Assembly: GCF_947507565.1 (NCBI RefSeq)
Contig: NC_089185.1
Location: forward strand, 1,550,001 to 1,614,000
DNA: 64,000 nucleotides
Direction: 5' to 3'
Source of the DNA: Oscarella lobularis
Taxonomy: Eukaryota > Porifera > Homoscleromorpha > Homosclerophorida > Oscarellidae
The position numbers and the translations under genes are program-made. Positions 45,533-57,243 of this stretch are shown in pieces (the stretch's first letter is position 1; each line of letters opens with the position of its first letter). Under the pieces are notes generated by a model. It saw only the letters and a list, made by a program, of their open reading frames with translations. It made no database searches and had not been told where the DNA came from.

Positions 45533-46037
45533 ACTGTATCAAGGACTCTTTAGACAGCTTGAAAATTGCGACGTTCTTGATCCTTGCAAAGAGTCGGATA
45601 TATCTTCCCTGCACTACGTCTTTCAGCTCGAATTAATCGGCATTTGCTTTTGTGGAAAACGCCTGGGTCCATCACAAGCTCAGCATGGTCCAAAATCTCC
45701 ATTGCAGCTTTGGATACAAGGCCTGCTGGCACTAGCAAATTCTTGTTATATTCCGACAGTTGAACTGCAGCAGGTATGTTGTATTCTTTGCTGTTTACGC
45801 TACTATCATTAACTTGTCTTCTTTAAGGTTTGGATCCAGACTACGGCATTGACTACGGAGGACCTGTATCAACTCACGATGACGTAGGCGTAGTCGAAGT
45901 TCCTCAAAGTACCGACATACCGAGAGATGAAATGGACCTGCTTCGAGGAAACGTCATTCCGCTCGGTGAGAGTACAAATTATGGCATTGATTCTGTACCT
46001 TAGCGTGCGACAGTTCGTTTGTGGCTTGCATTTATAA
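45533..46037. other. No complete gene recognised
   Basis: A short plus-strand frame near 45840-45990 (DPDYGIDYGGPVSTHDDVGV) looks protein-like but is unassigned. Confidence 0.35.
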
Positions 46038-46470
46038 GTGGATAGGACAAATATGTTGCTTCCTTGCTATTATGTTGAGTGCGATGCTGGGTGCGGTGAA
46101 TTTGATGGACTTCGCCGCTCTATCATCCGCTCTCTCCGAGATATGCTCGACCTCTCAAACACTTACGTTTCCAGTTTGAAAATGGCAAAAGATATTTTAG
46201 AAAGTCGTAGCGACGAGTACAAAGTTGTCATCCATCCGGACAGAAAACTTTCCCAGGAACACTCCCGTCGTTTTAATGCTCCCAGCTGCAACGAAGTCGC
46301 CGTCCTCCTCCTCGACGAAGAGCACGGAAAACGCGACATTGTCCTACGATATCGCGACGCTACGCTTCAACGAATAAGCAAAACTCACAGAAGCTACGAC
46401 GCACTGCAGTATCCTCTCCTCTTTCCCAGGGGAGAGAACGGCTACAACTTTGCCACTACAACCGTAGTCT
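46038..46470 (+). pseudogene. Helitron Rep fragment, relative of the 31-37 kb element
   Basis: LRDMLDLSNTYVSSLKMAKD, YKVVIHPDRKLSQEHSRRFN, APSCNEVAVLLLDEEHGKRD and THRSYDALQYPLLFPRGENG follow, in order and spacing, residues about 300-400 of the nearly intact Helitron protein (LQDMLHEHNEHVRIFKTALD ... SYDSLQYPLLFPRGEDCY). The reading is interrupted at about 46470 by the foldback repeat. Only ~145 codons remain; no terminal sequence is present. Confidence 0.85.
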
Positions 46471-46784
46471 CGAGGATCCAGACTGTGGGTCGGTCTAACG
46501 CGCGCTCCACATACGGGCGCTCGCATCCCTCCGAGCGTGCCTATTCGCAGAAACGAGCCGTAGCGCGCGCAAACATATCACGTGATGTACGTCGCAATTT
46601 TATTGCCATCAACTACGCTGTATAAAAGGTAATCTACGCATCGCTTTACGCTGCAAAATTGTTATTATTCATGCATAAACAATTCGTCATTGCAATTATC
46701 GGCGCACAGTGCAAAAAAGCAACGTTTCTTCGTTTTTAGCACGACGAGCACTCGGGCTACAGTTGCAGAGGAGCTTCAGTGGCA

Positions 46785-47285
46785 ATTGTGGCTAAAGGGC
46801 TTCAGTGGCACGGTGGCAATGCGGCATATGGCGTACCGGTAGCAGTTTTAGTGTTGCGTGTTGCACCAAGATCTTACAGTGGCTTAGTGTCAACGTGGCA
46901 TCTGTGGCAAATCCATTTGCTGCATTAAGAACTAAAGAATTTAGAGGAATTAAATGTAAACGTGGAAAACGGGGCTTTATGGGCAATGGGCTTTTAGTGG
47001 CCAATGGGGCTTCAGAGGCAAAAGGGCACAGTGGCAGCGTGGCTAAAGGGCTTCAGTGGCACGGTGGCAATGCGGCATATGGCGTACCGGTAGCAGTTTT
47101 AGTGTTGCGTGTTGCACCAAGATCTTACAGTGGCTTAGTGTCAACGTGGCATCTGTGGCAAATCCATTTGCTGCATTAAGAACTAAAGAATTTAGAGGAA
47201 TTAAATGTAAACGTGGAAAAACGGGGGCTTTATGGGCAATGGGCTTTTAGTGGCCAATGGGGCTTCAGAGGCAAAAGGGCACAGT
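46785..47285 (+). repeat. 251-bp tandem duplication
   Basis: GGCTTCAGTGGCACGGTGGC and the following ~235 bases recur with period 251 and almost no change; a third, diverged unit continues to about 47440. The frames 46805-47179 and 47056-47250 merely repeat each other. Confidence 0.92.
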
Positions 47286-47616
47286 GGCAGCGTGGCATAT
47301 GGCGTAGCAGTTTCGTGTCCTATTGCTGCAGTTGCACCAAGTCCTTAGAGTGGCTTCAGTGTCAACGTGGCAACTGTGGCATGTCCATTAGCTGCATGTT
47401 GCACTAAACTCCTTATGGAGTGGCTTCAATGTTGACGTGGCAAGTGGGCCACGTAGCAGTCCATTGGCTGTAGCACTACGTCCTTAGTGCTGCTCAATTA
47501 CAAATGATGCTAATACGTGTAAAAGTACCACTGTAGTATGTGTATATGTGCTAGTGTGACACTGGCTGCAGTACTGTAGCAGTATAGTGTCGTGTCATGA
47601 ATACACTGCAGCATCG

Positions 47617-47845
47617 GCAACGTGGCAGCGTTGCAACGTTGCAACGTGGCAACGTGGCGGCGTGGCAGCGTGGCAGCGTGGCAGCGTGGCAACGTGGCAG
47701 CGTGGCAGCGTGGCAACGTGGCAGCGTGGCTACGTGGCTACGTGGCAACGTGGCAACGTGGCAGCGTGGCAGCGTGGTAACGTGGCAGCGTGGCAATGTG
47801 GCAGCGTGGCAACGTGGCAGCGTGGCAACGTGGCAGCGTGGCAGT
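47617..47845 (+). repeat. 9-bp minisatellite (GTGGCAACG/GTGGCAGC G), forward
   Basis: About 25 units of CGTGGCAGC or CGTGGCAAC. The same unit in reverse complement forms the array at 49304. Confidence 0.95.
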
Positions 47846-48224
47846 CAACCCAGAACGAAAGAGGCAGCGACAAACCTAAACTTTAGCCCGGGACCGAAAA
47901 AGGCAACGGAGACCGGAAAAGGCAACTGCGGTCATACACATAGGGTTCCGCCTTTTCCGGTCGTTGTTTTATTAGAGTAGGATCGTCGCTGCCTCTTTCG
48001 GTCCCCAGGCAGACTAAGGTCACAAACGTCGGGTCGTCGCTGCCCGCCAGCGCCTAATGTCATAATACTTGTTCCGGCCGTGATAGCAAGGCATGGGGCG
48101 CTGTGGCAATGTTGCAGCGTAGCAGTCAACTCAGAACGAAAGAGGCAACGACAAACCAAAAATTGCCTCTTTCGGTCGACAAAGTATAGGTCACCAACGT
48201 AGGGTCGTACGACGTATTCCACGT

Positions 48225-48500
48225 TTAAAAGAGGAAATCAAACTCCTCAATGCTCGTTCATTGTTACCTCAAACATGGACTAAGGGGACAGGCAAGGTAT
48301 GATTAATTAAGAGCTGCGTTTAGAATGATAAGTGTAATTTTACAACTTTGAGTCGATGGGTTATCATACCCATGAACGAGCAAATTAGACAGCAAACTCC
48401 GGAACAGAGACTAAGCCAGCATCTTTTAAGAGCCCTCTTTAATGAAGCTTCGACAGGGGTCTCCTATTTTATTAGTCTTGGTCACAGGTACGACTGTGAT
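48225..48500 (+). pseudogene. P-loop ATPase paralogue, remnant exons
   Basis: SRWVIIPMNEQIRQQTPEQR, then LFNEASTGVSYFISLGHRY matches in order SRVVLIPFCKAIQRSDKEQ, IEDASSSIGYFISLGKLY of the ATPase at 57.5-59 kb. An upstream frame (RLKEEIKLLNARSLLPQTW near 48225) may be another exon. Too little remains to define the gene. Confidence 0.45.
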
Positions 48501-49303
48501 CGCGTGTGCAAAGTTAACGTTCTTAGTTTGGTTTTAGGTACGTCAATGTCAATGAAGGAGCTGATGCCGTCTCGCCAATGACAGCCACCATTGCTCCTCT
48601 TCTTCCACTTGAAATGTGTACGCAGACTTTGCCACAGAAGTAATGAACGTGTGAGAACTCTTAATTGTATGTCAACTCGTTTGATTCTAGAGTACTCGGA
48701 TTTATTTAGGTGCAATCCTTTTCAAAAATCGTTAGAAGCAGGAGCCACAACAAGAACTGTCTGGCAGTCCATTATGATGTATTCGGCGAGTAGATCTCAA
48801 AGAAGCAAATAGGAAGCCGCCTTCTGAGGCTACTTCAACGACTATAAAGCAGCTGTTTTTGCTGTGAAAAGAAAATCGTCTTTCCTCAATGGGTAGGACG
48901 GAAGCTGCTAGATATTTCGTCAAAAGTCAAAAATAAACCGTGAAAGTGAGAACTCTCCATATTTACTTTGGCGAATTCTTAGATTCAGGGTTGTGGCACT
49001 GTGGCATTGTGGCAATGTAGCAGTATGGCAGTAAATTTTAGAGGCAGAGGAGCGTGGCACCGTGGCAACGGGGCAGCCTGCTGAACAAAGCGACAATAAC
49101 ATGGTATGCGCTACGATATTGCGCCAGGGTGCATCGCTCAGTTTGTACTGGTATACGGTGATACAATTACAATAAACTGCTGGCGTAAGTGCAGTGAACC
49201 AGAGATGATACTGTACTTTTTCTGCCACACTGTCACACTACTTTCACGAACATAACCTCTCATTTCCCAAGAGTACAAGCCATTTCTCTAGCTAACGGGA
49301 TGA

Positions 49304-49620
49304 GTGTGGCACCGTGGCAGCTGGGCGGCCACGGCGCCATGCACATTGCCACAAAGCCATGTTGCCACAATGCCACGGTGCCACGGTGCCACGCTGCCAC
49401 AACGCCACGCTGCCACAATGCCACGGTGCCGCTGCCACGTTGCCACGCTGCCACGGTGCCGCTGCCACGCTGCCACGCTGCCACGTTGCCACGTTGTCAC
49501 GCTGCCACACTGCCACGTTGCCACGCTGTCACGCTGCCACGTTGCCACGCTGTCACGCTGCCATGTTGCCACGCTGCCTACAATGCCACGGTGCCATAAT
49601 GCCACGTTGCCCACAATGAT
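49304..49620 (-). repeat. 9-bp minisatellite, reverse orientation
   Basis: About 30 units of GCCACGTTG, GCCACGCTG or GCCACGGTG, the complement of the 47.6-kb array. Long His/Pro/Arg-rich frames here are artefacts. A 38-bp tandem pair with GGTGTCACGACAGTCACGTT follows at about 49648-49706. Confidence 0.95.
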
Positions 49621-50013
49621 CGCAATGTCACGCGATGCTCTATGTTATGGTGTCACGACAGTCACGTTGGCACTATTGTTATGGTGTCACGACAGTCACG
49701 TTGGCACTACACCTGTATTGCCGCGTTTTTTGTCTCAAATACATTTACCTCTTCCATCACATGGCTGCACTCAGTGACATTACTACAACCTATCAAAGAA
49801 CACAGTGTCAGTGCATCATTATTAAAACTACATGTAAAACTTAGCTTTCTTGTGTAATTAAGTTGCGCGCGCTAAGGCTGAGTTGCGCGCGCTAAGGCTC
49901 GTTTCTGCGAATAAGCTCACTCTCTCCCGACCCACAGTCTGGACCCAACTGCTTCACATGACCAAGCCGCACCAATCACGCTTCAGTATTAGACATTCCT
50001 CCTGCACGCTACT

Positions 50014-50449
50014 GATTGGCAGGGAATGCGGACTCTCAAAAGCAAAGATTTTGAATTATTTTGAAACATTGGCAAAGGACATTGAGGCAGTGCAAAGTAA
50101 GAGCGTTTCTGTTATCGTCTCAGGGTTCGACAGCGTCACCTAGGCACAGTCCAGAAGGGTTCTTATGGCCTGCCCCAGGTCAATCCTGCCAAGTCTGAGG
50201 AGTCAGACAAGCTCACTATTAGACATTCCTCCTGCACGCTACTGATTGGTCGAAGCCCGTCACGTGATAGAACACGTGCTTTTCCACGAGGCGATCCGAT
50301 GACGCGACTTTGATGACGCACCCAGGGGCCCGATCGATGGACGCCGCAGTTACCTGCTCGAATGGGCCAGTTTCAGATAAGTTTCGCTCTCTAGAACCGC
50401 TTCGACAACGACGCTTTTTGGTTTCTGTCTCTTATATAGACGCTCGAAG
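50014..50449 (+). repeat. Left long inverted repeat
   Basis: Reverse complement of 57244-57678. By eye the outer ~200 bp (ATPase last exon and flank) is identical in both arms, while the inner ~235 bp (the TIR proper) shows about six differences. Confidence 0.95.
50434..50440 (+). promoter_or_regulatory. TATA box in left TIR
   Basis: TATATAG inside TCTCTTATATAGACGCTCGA, 86 bases before the transposase ATG at 50526. The same box, mirrored, is in the right TIR, so each arm can drive the gene pointing inward. Confidence 0.6.
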
Positions 50450-50525
50450 CTGTGATCTGACTATTGGGAAAGTTATGCGTAGAATTTGGCCATCGCGCAA
50501 GCTCAGTATCCACTGGAATTAACTC

Positions 50526-53500
50526 ATGGCATCTCCTACGCTTCCGAAATTACCCGAATGTCGATTGTGCGGCGTTTCTTGTCGTCGGAGCGACAAAAGG
50601 TTCAGCATACAAAGGAACGACGATTTGCGAGAGGCTTTCGAAGAGATATTAGGCGTACAATCACCGGAATTAGCTTCTGAAATATTGTGCGACTCGTGCA
50701 AAAGGCGAATTCTTTCTGTAAGGTCAACTCTCGCAGCGAAATCTCGAATAAAGTCGATGTTGTCTCGCGGAGAATTCGTTCGTGGCCCTTCCCCGTCTAT
50801 TGAGTGCAGAATCTGTTGCCAGGCGTTGAAGTCAACCGTATTTCGCTTGCAGACGTACAAAGATACTCTTGAAAGGATTATATCTGCAAAACTGCCGGCG
50901 GTGTCTTCTGCGTCGAGCCGGATATGCTATTCTTGCAAAACCCTGGTTACCAAGGCTGCTTCTTCCAAAGAAATGTGTAAAGAAATAGTCAGAACGTATG
51001 AAAGAAATAAGGCTTCTCGACAAAAACGTGCTGCTTCGACTCCTGCTCATGTCAAGGCTGACAGAGTGGATGCAAGGAGTAAAAGACAAAGGTAAGGCAC
51101 CTCGGATTCTCAAGTTACGAAAGATTTAGCTGTTAGGCTTTTTGATGACGTCAAAAAAGATTTTCGACCGATTCGTCCTTGCCCTACAGCTCAAATTCAT
51201 CCATTTGCACAAAAAAACGTTATATCTTCACTCGACTCTTATAGCTGTACAACCCAACAGCCAGAGAGGATGGTATGGTCCTTAACATTGCATGTTCTCA
51301 GTACCTTTCATGTTTACAGCAGGTACCTTCGTTCCCAAACCCAAATCCAAATCACCAAGAAACAGGAATAGCCGAAATTCAAGGAGTTAAAGTGAAACGC
51401 CGAATATAATATACCGCTGTATCTAAACATGACATTTAGGTTCTTGTACGTTACTCGGTAGCAGTCTTCTGAGGCAGTTGCCTTCCCATTTATTTCAATT
51501 AGGAAATTCGGTTGCTCGCTATCACGATGGAAGTGAAGTCGCCCGGGCCGTTTTAGAACATTCCCGTTTAGGAGCAGATATTTGTGATAAAGTTTTTCAA
51601 GGGATAGCACATGAATGCAAACAGTTAACCAAGAAAAAAAGAAAGAAGTTCTATTCTTCGACATGGCCGACCTCAAGACCTTCGGTCATTTACCGTCCAA
51701 AAGTTTGAAGAAGAGTTGTCTGCTGTTGCTCCAACTCTTATGAAAGTTCTAGTGACAGCTGCGTCGTCCGAAAGACAAATCCACCAAGAGAGGAAGAAAC
51801 CTAAAAGAGGTAAAGACATTGGCATTCTCACTGCAGCAGCCATTCTCTTAAAATGTCGTGATAAAGACATGTCCGCTTTACATCACTTGATTGGACTTCT
51901 TCTTCACCACGAAGGCTGTACAAAACAAGCCCTCAGGCAACTTTCAGGGATGAAAATATGCACTTTTCATACCTCGGTACTAAGGAAGATGGACGAAATT
52001 TGTGCAATCTACGATCAAGAATTATTGGAGTGGAAAAATGCAATAGAAGTACACGCTTCATTTGTGCCTGTATTAACTTCTGGTGCTGTTTCTGGACTTC
52101 CTGTTGACTATCAGATTGTGGGAGACAACCTTGATCTGTAAATCGCTCCCCCACTTGTCTACAGTGAAGTACCAGAAACGAACTGTGCACTGGTTTAACG
52201 CTATGGCGGTAAAACATAGGGTTTTAGGAAATCACTTACCTGATGATGAAGCTCAGAGGTCAGTTTCTCAGTTGGAAGCAACGCATTGTTTGCCGACAGC
52301 AAAGGATCACTTCGACCTTAGGCAGCAATTTATTGTTCTCGTCGAACGAATTCTGACCTTGAGGCTTGCGGCGTTTAAACCGTTTCAAAAAGACGTTACT
52401 TGGCACATTGCTCACGAGTACAGCAGTCTTTCTAGAAAACAAACAGAACAAGTAATTCTATAAAATGTTATAACCTGATTATTAACATACCATGCTCTTT
52501 TAGGTACCATTAGGTTTGATTTTGAAAATGAAAACGTTGCCTCTCAGATGATAGAAATACTTCAGCACTTGCATAAGTACGTGCCTGTTGGGCATCAAGT
52601 ATTTCTGGGAGGGGATCAACTAACCTCAGAGAGAGGGAGAAACGCACAGCTGTCGATGCAAGATGGCAGGACTCCAACAGAGTGTCTTCAGGGCGTCATT
52701 TGCAAATCAGAGGACTGGCATGCTGGAGTAGCTTTTCTCTCTGTTTTGTTTCAGATTCTCTACAAGGAAAGTAGTGTCAACGACAAGGGAACTTTGTATC
52801 AGTTGCAAAAGTTAATCAACCACACTTACGTAAGCCGAAAAGTTTCCAAACATGTGTCATCCGTTGAAGAATTTGTTTCTATCGTGTGCGATGCTTACGT
52901 GACATCAGCAGCTATGAATCATCTCAAACTGAGTTCAGTTACTGATTCATATCAGCTAGGAAGCAATCCAAAGGACCATATTAATTCGATTGCAACGGTT
53001 ATTGTAGACAAATACGTTTTTTCTGAGGAAATGGATCAGCGGCGTTTTGATAAATTCAAAGACAACACTGGAGAAGTTGGCCAAAAGTTTCAATGCCGAA
53101 TCATGTCATGTCAAAGAAAGTTTTCTCATCCCAGTCTCCGTAATCGCCACGAACTGAAAGAGCACCAACAAGATCTCACTGATACTCATGACAGAGCAGA
53201 AATACCTGCAGATCAGTCAAGCAGTGTCAGAGGCACTGACCATGTTTTTGAGTATGGAGCGGCTTTCATGAAAATGGCTCTTCTCTACAGAAATTTTACT
53301 GACGCAATTCACGAAGGAGACGGCCAACGGGTTTGCTTGGTTTGGAAATATTTTACCCTATACTTCTTTGCCTATCGGCACACAAAGTACGCCTTAGAAG
53401 GTCTTATACTATCTGCTCGACTGGGCTTTACTCTTACTCCCAGAAAGGCAGAGCAGCTCAAGTGGAATCGCTTTGTTAATGCCACAGGAAAATTGGGAAA

Positions 53501-53888
53501 AAATAAACCACTTGATCTACATCTTGAGCACCTAAATAATATTACCAAAAAGCTTCTTAAACGCTTAGGAGCAAATCTCACTGAAAAGGCAGCTTCAGGT
53601 TGTAGCCAATCAGCGGGAATAATGAAAATGTTAGAAAAGAGTCTTCAGTCTTCAACAGATACCAAACCGGCCCATGGCCAACACGGGACGTTAGACACAA
53701 AGGAAGATTTTGATATTTTGATTCGTTCTTTGAATGAACTACGAGCAACTAGCTTCATACATGGAAGAGCTCACTCTTCTTTTCCTTCATTCTCTAGCGA
53801 CGTATTGGGCAAGTTAAACTTACCAAAGTTTTTCACTTGGGTGAATGACCACAAGAAAAAATTCTACATCGTCGTGCTGACTTTGTAG
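50526..53888 (+). pseudogene. Zinc-finger DUF6589-like transposase, element 2
   Basis: ATG 50526. The N-terminus has paired zinc motifs: CRLCGVSC with CDSCKRRI and CRICCQAL with CYSCKTL. After a gap, SILRHGRPQDLRSFTVQKFE and LSAVAPTLMKVLV start the core, with LTAAAILLKCRDKDMSALHH, VDYQIVGDNLDL, VHWFNAMAVKHRVLG and GHQVFLGGDQLTSERGRNAQ (52591 onward). The last open stretch (52548-53888) contains a C2H2-like CRIMSCQRKFSHPSLRNRHE and LDLHLEHLNNITKKLLKRLG. A GTAATT...TTTTAG intron lies at about 52452-52504. Shifts near 51630, 52140 and 52530 break it. I call it the transposase from its position and its likeness to element 1; catalytic residues were not proven. Confidence 0.72.
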
Positions 53889-54001
53889 TTTAATTTAGAC
53901 TGTAATTCGAATGGGTCCGATGTTCAATTATATATCAATCTTTACTCGGAACAACTTTCTGCCTGTGAGGTATTATTCCTTCTTCTATGATGCCCGACTG
54001 T

Positions 54002-54076
54002 CCGTATGTCCGGGTAGGGTAAACGGCTTTTCAGAAAAAACAAGCAAAGAACCGTTTACCCTAGCCGGACATACGG
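54002..54076. repeat. Hairpin between convergent genes of element 2
   Basis: CCGTATGTCCGGGTAGGGTA (54002 on) pairs with its near-complement ending 54076 around a 25-base A-rich loop. It may be a tiny MITE, or a shared 3' end signal for the two genes. Confidence 0.7.
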
Positions 54077-54145
54077 GTTCCTGAAGTTTGGAAACAGTAT
54101 TTCGTTGTAACTTTTATTATTATTAACGGCGGTATGATATTCCTT

Positions 54146-57010
54146 CTAGTCGCTGTCTTCCTGCTCTGAAAAGACTCCTAAAGCCTTTTTTAACATTGAG
54201 AGAGAATCAACACACTCAGACGTTAAGCTACTACTGCTGCTCGTGCTCGAGAGGTTGCCGGAAGAGGTAGAACTTCCTTCCTCCTCCTCCAAGTTCCGCC
54301 ACTCTGCATTCTCCTTCTGAAAATGGTACATGACTACCAGCTCATCTGCTAACTGAAGTTTCTCGTCTGTATCGCCAAAAATTTCCTCTATAGCTGCCAT
54401 CACAAGACGAGCTTGCTGGGTTCCCCCAATAGGGAATATAATTTTTTCACAGTCTTTTACAGTATACAGGATTCTGTAGTTGCGACAGACGTTGTCGATC
54501 AGCTCGTTTGTCATTCCACTTCCAACGGGTCTACTAGTGTAAATCGGTATTGGAAATTTGTTTGTTTTTACTTGCTGCAGAATTTGTTTGAGGAGCTGTT
54601 CACTTTCTGCGTCCTCGGGCCGAAGCTTTCTTTCCTTTTCAGCATTACACTAAAATTAATAAAAAGAAAATTACATGTAGTAATTTATATAGGTAAAATT
54701 TTTACCTCATTAGTGGTCTTTTTTAATTCGGGAAGCAACTGTGTACAATCGTCATTCTCACATGCGCATTTTCTAGCACATATGTCGCAGCATGCGTGTA
54801 AAAGAGTATCCAACACCAGTGGTTTCCAGCCGAATTCTTGCAGAAGCAATTTACGGCGACAATCAGAAGTATTTTCCACGTAGTGTTTCAATTTTGCATC
54901 AACCGTTCTAAGCTGCTTACGATGCCAGACAAGGTAGGCCTTGGATGACTGGCCGTCACGCCCCACCCTTCCGCACTGCTGCACATACTGATCTATTGTG
55001 TTCGGAGGTCCAAAATTGATAACATATCTTATGTCAGGAAAATCTAACTCCATTCCAAGAGCTACAGTTGCAATAACTACTCTGCAACTGCCATCAACCC
55101 TGCCAAATGAACAAGCTACCTCAGCTTTAATTTCCTTTTCCGTCGAACTATGATACATTGCATAGAGTCGATTTGAAGCGGTTTTGGAGCATCCTGACGA
55201 GACGAAAGATAATTCTCCTGGTAATCCTACGCGAAAAGAATCAAAGACTAGTCCACAGTCTTTGAGGCTTCTGCAGTAGATTATTGTTTTGTCGGCTTTA
55301 ACTCCCTTTTTCTTGAGGCTGTCTACTACCCAAGAAAAAATCTTTTCTGGATCATTTGTGACTTTCTCCACAACATATTTAATATTTGGTCGATCGGGGT
55401 TAACTTCAATAAAAGCAGGATTTTTTAAACTCAAAACCTTAGCAATCGTTTTCCTACAGTGCGCCCACGCATAAACTTCCCAACTTTAAAGCGCGCTAGC
55501 GTCTGCGTCGTTCGTCGTGCGTCATCGAGAATGACATCATTGGAATCCTCTGTCCCGTAAGATTCCAATGATGTAAGGCACGTAGGCGTTCGACGAAGTA
55601 CACGCATATAAAGGTCACGTGCTGCTATGTGATTGGCTGGTAACGTACGCGACCGTTAGGTTCCCCTGGTGACGCCCTAGCGCGCTACCACTACTGCGAT
55701 ACCGTTTCTTTGCTTTTCGCCTATTACGTGGCACAGTTTGCTAGCAACAGATTAGAAAAGATTCGTAAAGTACCACAGTAATTTGTTCAGTGCGTTTTAC
55801 TGCATTTTTTGTGTGGAAGGCAGTGCGCGCGTTAGCCACGCCCATGACGACAAAGTCACAAACTCTAACTTCGAAACTAGGCAAAAGATCTAAAATCGCC
55901 TCGACCAAAGTTTAGAGTATTCCCTTTAATGTTGTTTCGCGTGGACGCCAGGTCGCGAATCGCAGCGTAGACTCTAGAAAACTGTCCTATATGGCCTTAG
56001 CAACGATACTTTAAAGCGTAATTGTAGGCAAACGAACGAGCCGAATGGAAATCGCCTCGACCGATCTTTAGAAAAGAGTATTTCGATGCGTTTCGCAAAA
56101 AGAACTAGACTAGTTGCTAAGGAATCTACGCCAAAAAACGTGTAAAAGTACTTTTGCACTATCATGAAGGATTACTCGATCAGCATGCATGCTATCGACT
56201 AATCCTTCGACCAAATCTTAGAGAAATCATGCTACTATCTTTGCGCGTTTGCGAAACGATGGTACGTCTTTCTCATTTTGAATTTCGCGGCCAAGTCCGG
56301 GGAAGGGTCACGTCGTGGGAACCTTATGCGTGGGTGCACTGTAGTAGAAGCTGCGGCGGTAGCAGTTAGGCACAAAACTGGAACGTCTTCGTCAACTAAT
56401 GCTCTGAGTTCACCCAGACGGCTGCACCACTCTCTGAATGCTTGAGATTGCTGCTTTTTTTCATTCATTCCCCTATTATTATCATTAGAAATCAAATTTT
56501 GCATGGATTAAGAGTAGGAGCTTACCAATCTGTTACACAATGAACCTCGTCGATAACTATTGACACAAGTCTTTGTTTGATTTCAATTTTGAGAAAAGCA
56601 CCTCTCCATCCGGAAGTTAAAATTGTCTCTGGACTAGAAAATACATGAGAAACTTCAGGCGGAATAGTTGTTTGTTGAGCTGAAGTCAAAAATAAGCCAT
56701 TGATGCCAAAAGAAGCCAATTTTTTAATTTGATTGGAGATAAGCTGGGTAAGAGGTGAAACGATCAGGACTAAAGCTTTGTGCTCCTTGTCTTTCGGAAA
56801 AAGAAAATCATGTGCCATTGGTAGAAGGTAATATATAAGTGATTTGCCATATCCCGTTGGAAGAATGGCAAATGTGTCTCTGTTTCGTAGTACGCTCGCG
56901 ATAGCATCGACTTGCTTTTCCTTGAGGTGACAAGGGAACGTAGGGTATCGTAGAAGAACAGCAGACAGCGCGTTTCCAATTTCGTCGTCAGTGGTGCAAG
57001 AAAACGCCAT
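54146..57010 (-). pseudogene. RecQ-like helicase, element 2 (interrupted by a MITE)
   Basis: ATG 57010. Motifs: FAILPTGYGKSLIYYLLP (Walker A), LVLIVSPLTQLISNQ, VSIVIDEVHCVTDW (DEVH), VPVLCLTATAAAST, then after the inserted MITE KTIAKVLSLKNPAF, KTIIYCRSLKDCGLVF, VVIATVALGMELDFPD, and QQCGRVGRDGQSSKAYLVW (motif VI). A Cys cluster CCDICARKCACENDDC fits the RecQ zinc domain. A last exon (54514-54146) gives an acidic, Ser-rich tail ending EQEDSD. Introns with GT-AG borders are likely near 56515, 54700 and 54650. Removal of the MITE plus one TA restores the frame exactly, so apart from that the gene looks intact. Confidence 0.88.
55457..56341. mobile_element. Tc1/mariner-like non-autonomous element inside the helicase gene
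   Basis: Left end CAGTGCGCCCACGCATAA, right end TTATGCGTGGGTGCACTG, both flanked by TA (55455-55456 and 56342-56343). CAGT ends with TA duplication fit the Tc1/mariner superfamily. 885 bp, no transposase. Inside is a hairpin ATTCCAATGATG/CATCATTGGAAT near 55530-55573. A related end lies at 61508-61554. Confidence 0.88.
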
Positions 57011-57243
57011 AGTTTTGAGGACTTACGTATTTTTGCTCGTCCGTTTGACTCGGTAAGAGAGGAAGAAGACGAAATTCGGAGCTATACGTTGCACATACTA
57101 GGCCCGATTCTGCGTACTTCTTTTCGATTCCGATCGATCTCAATGACGCCGACGTAGTCTGTAACAGGTGATACGAACATAAAACAGCCGTACAGCATAG
57201 CTTTCTCACGAATACTCGATCGTTAGTGGTACGTTGATCGACA

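Larger units (their letters stand above)
46479..49941. mobile_element. Large foldback element filled with tandem repeats
   Basis: The ends CAGACTGTGGGTCGG (46479) and CCGACCCACAGTCTG (to 49941) are perfect inverted repeats; similarity continues inward for ~95 bp through TTCGCAGAAACGAGCC and a GCGCGC-rich block. The interior holds a 251-bp tandem duplication, two 9-bp arrays in opposite orientation, a hairpin (GAAAGAGGCAGCGAC/GTCGCTGCCTCTTTC, about 47860-47995) and ATPase-like remnants. No convincing target duplication. It interrupts the Helitron fragment. Confidence 0.7.

Noticed and set aside
46805-47250. A gene with two tandem protein copies
   Set aside because: The identical peptides follow from the 251-bp DNA duplication; no start context, domain or splice evidence.
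47587-49777. Long Ala/Trp/Arg- or His/Pro/Leu-repeat proteins
   Set aside because: They are translations of the 9-bp minisatellites, open in several frames.
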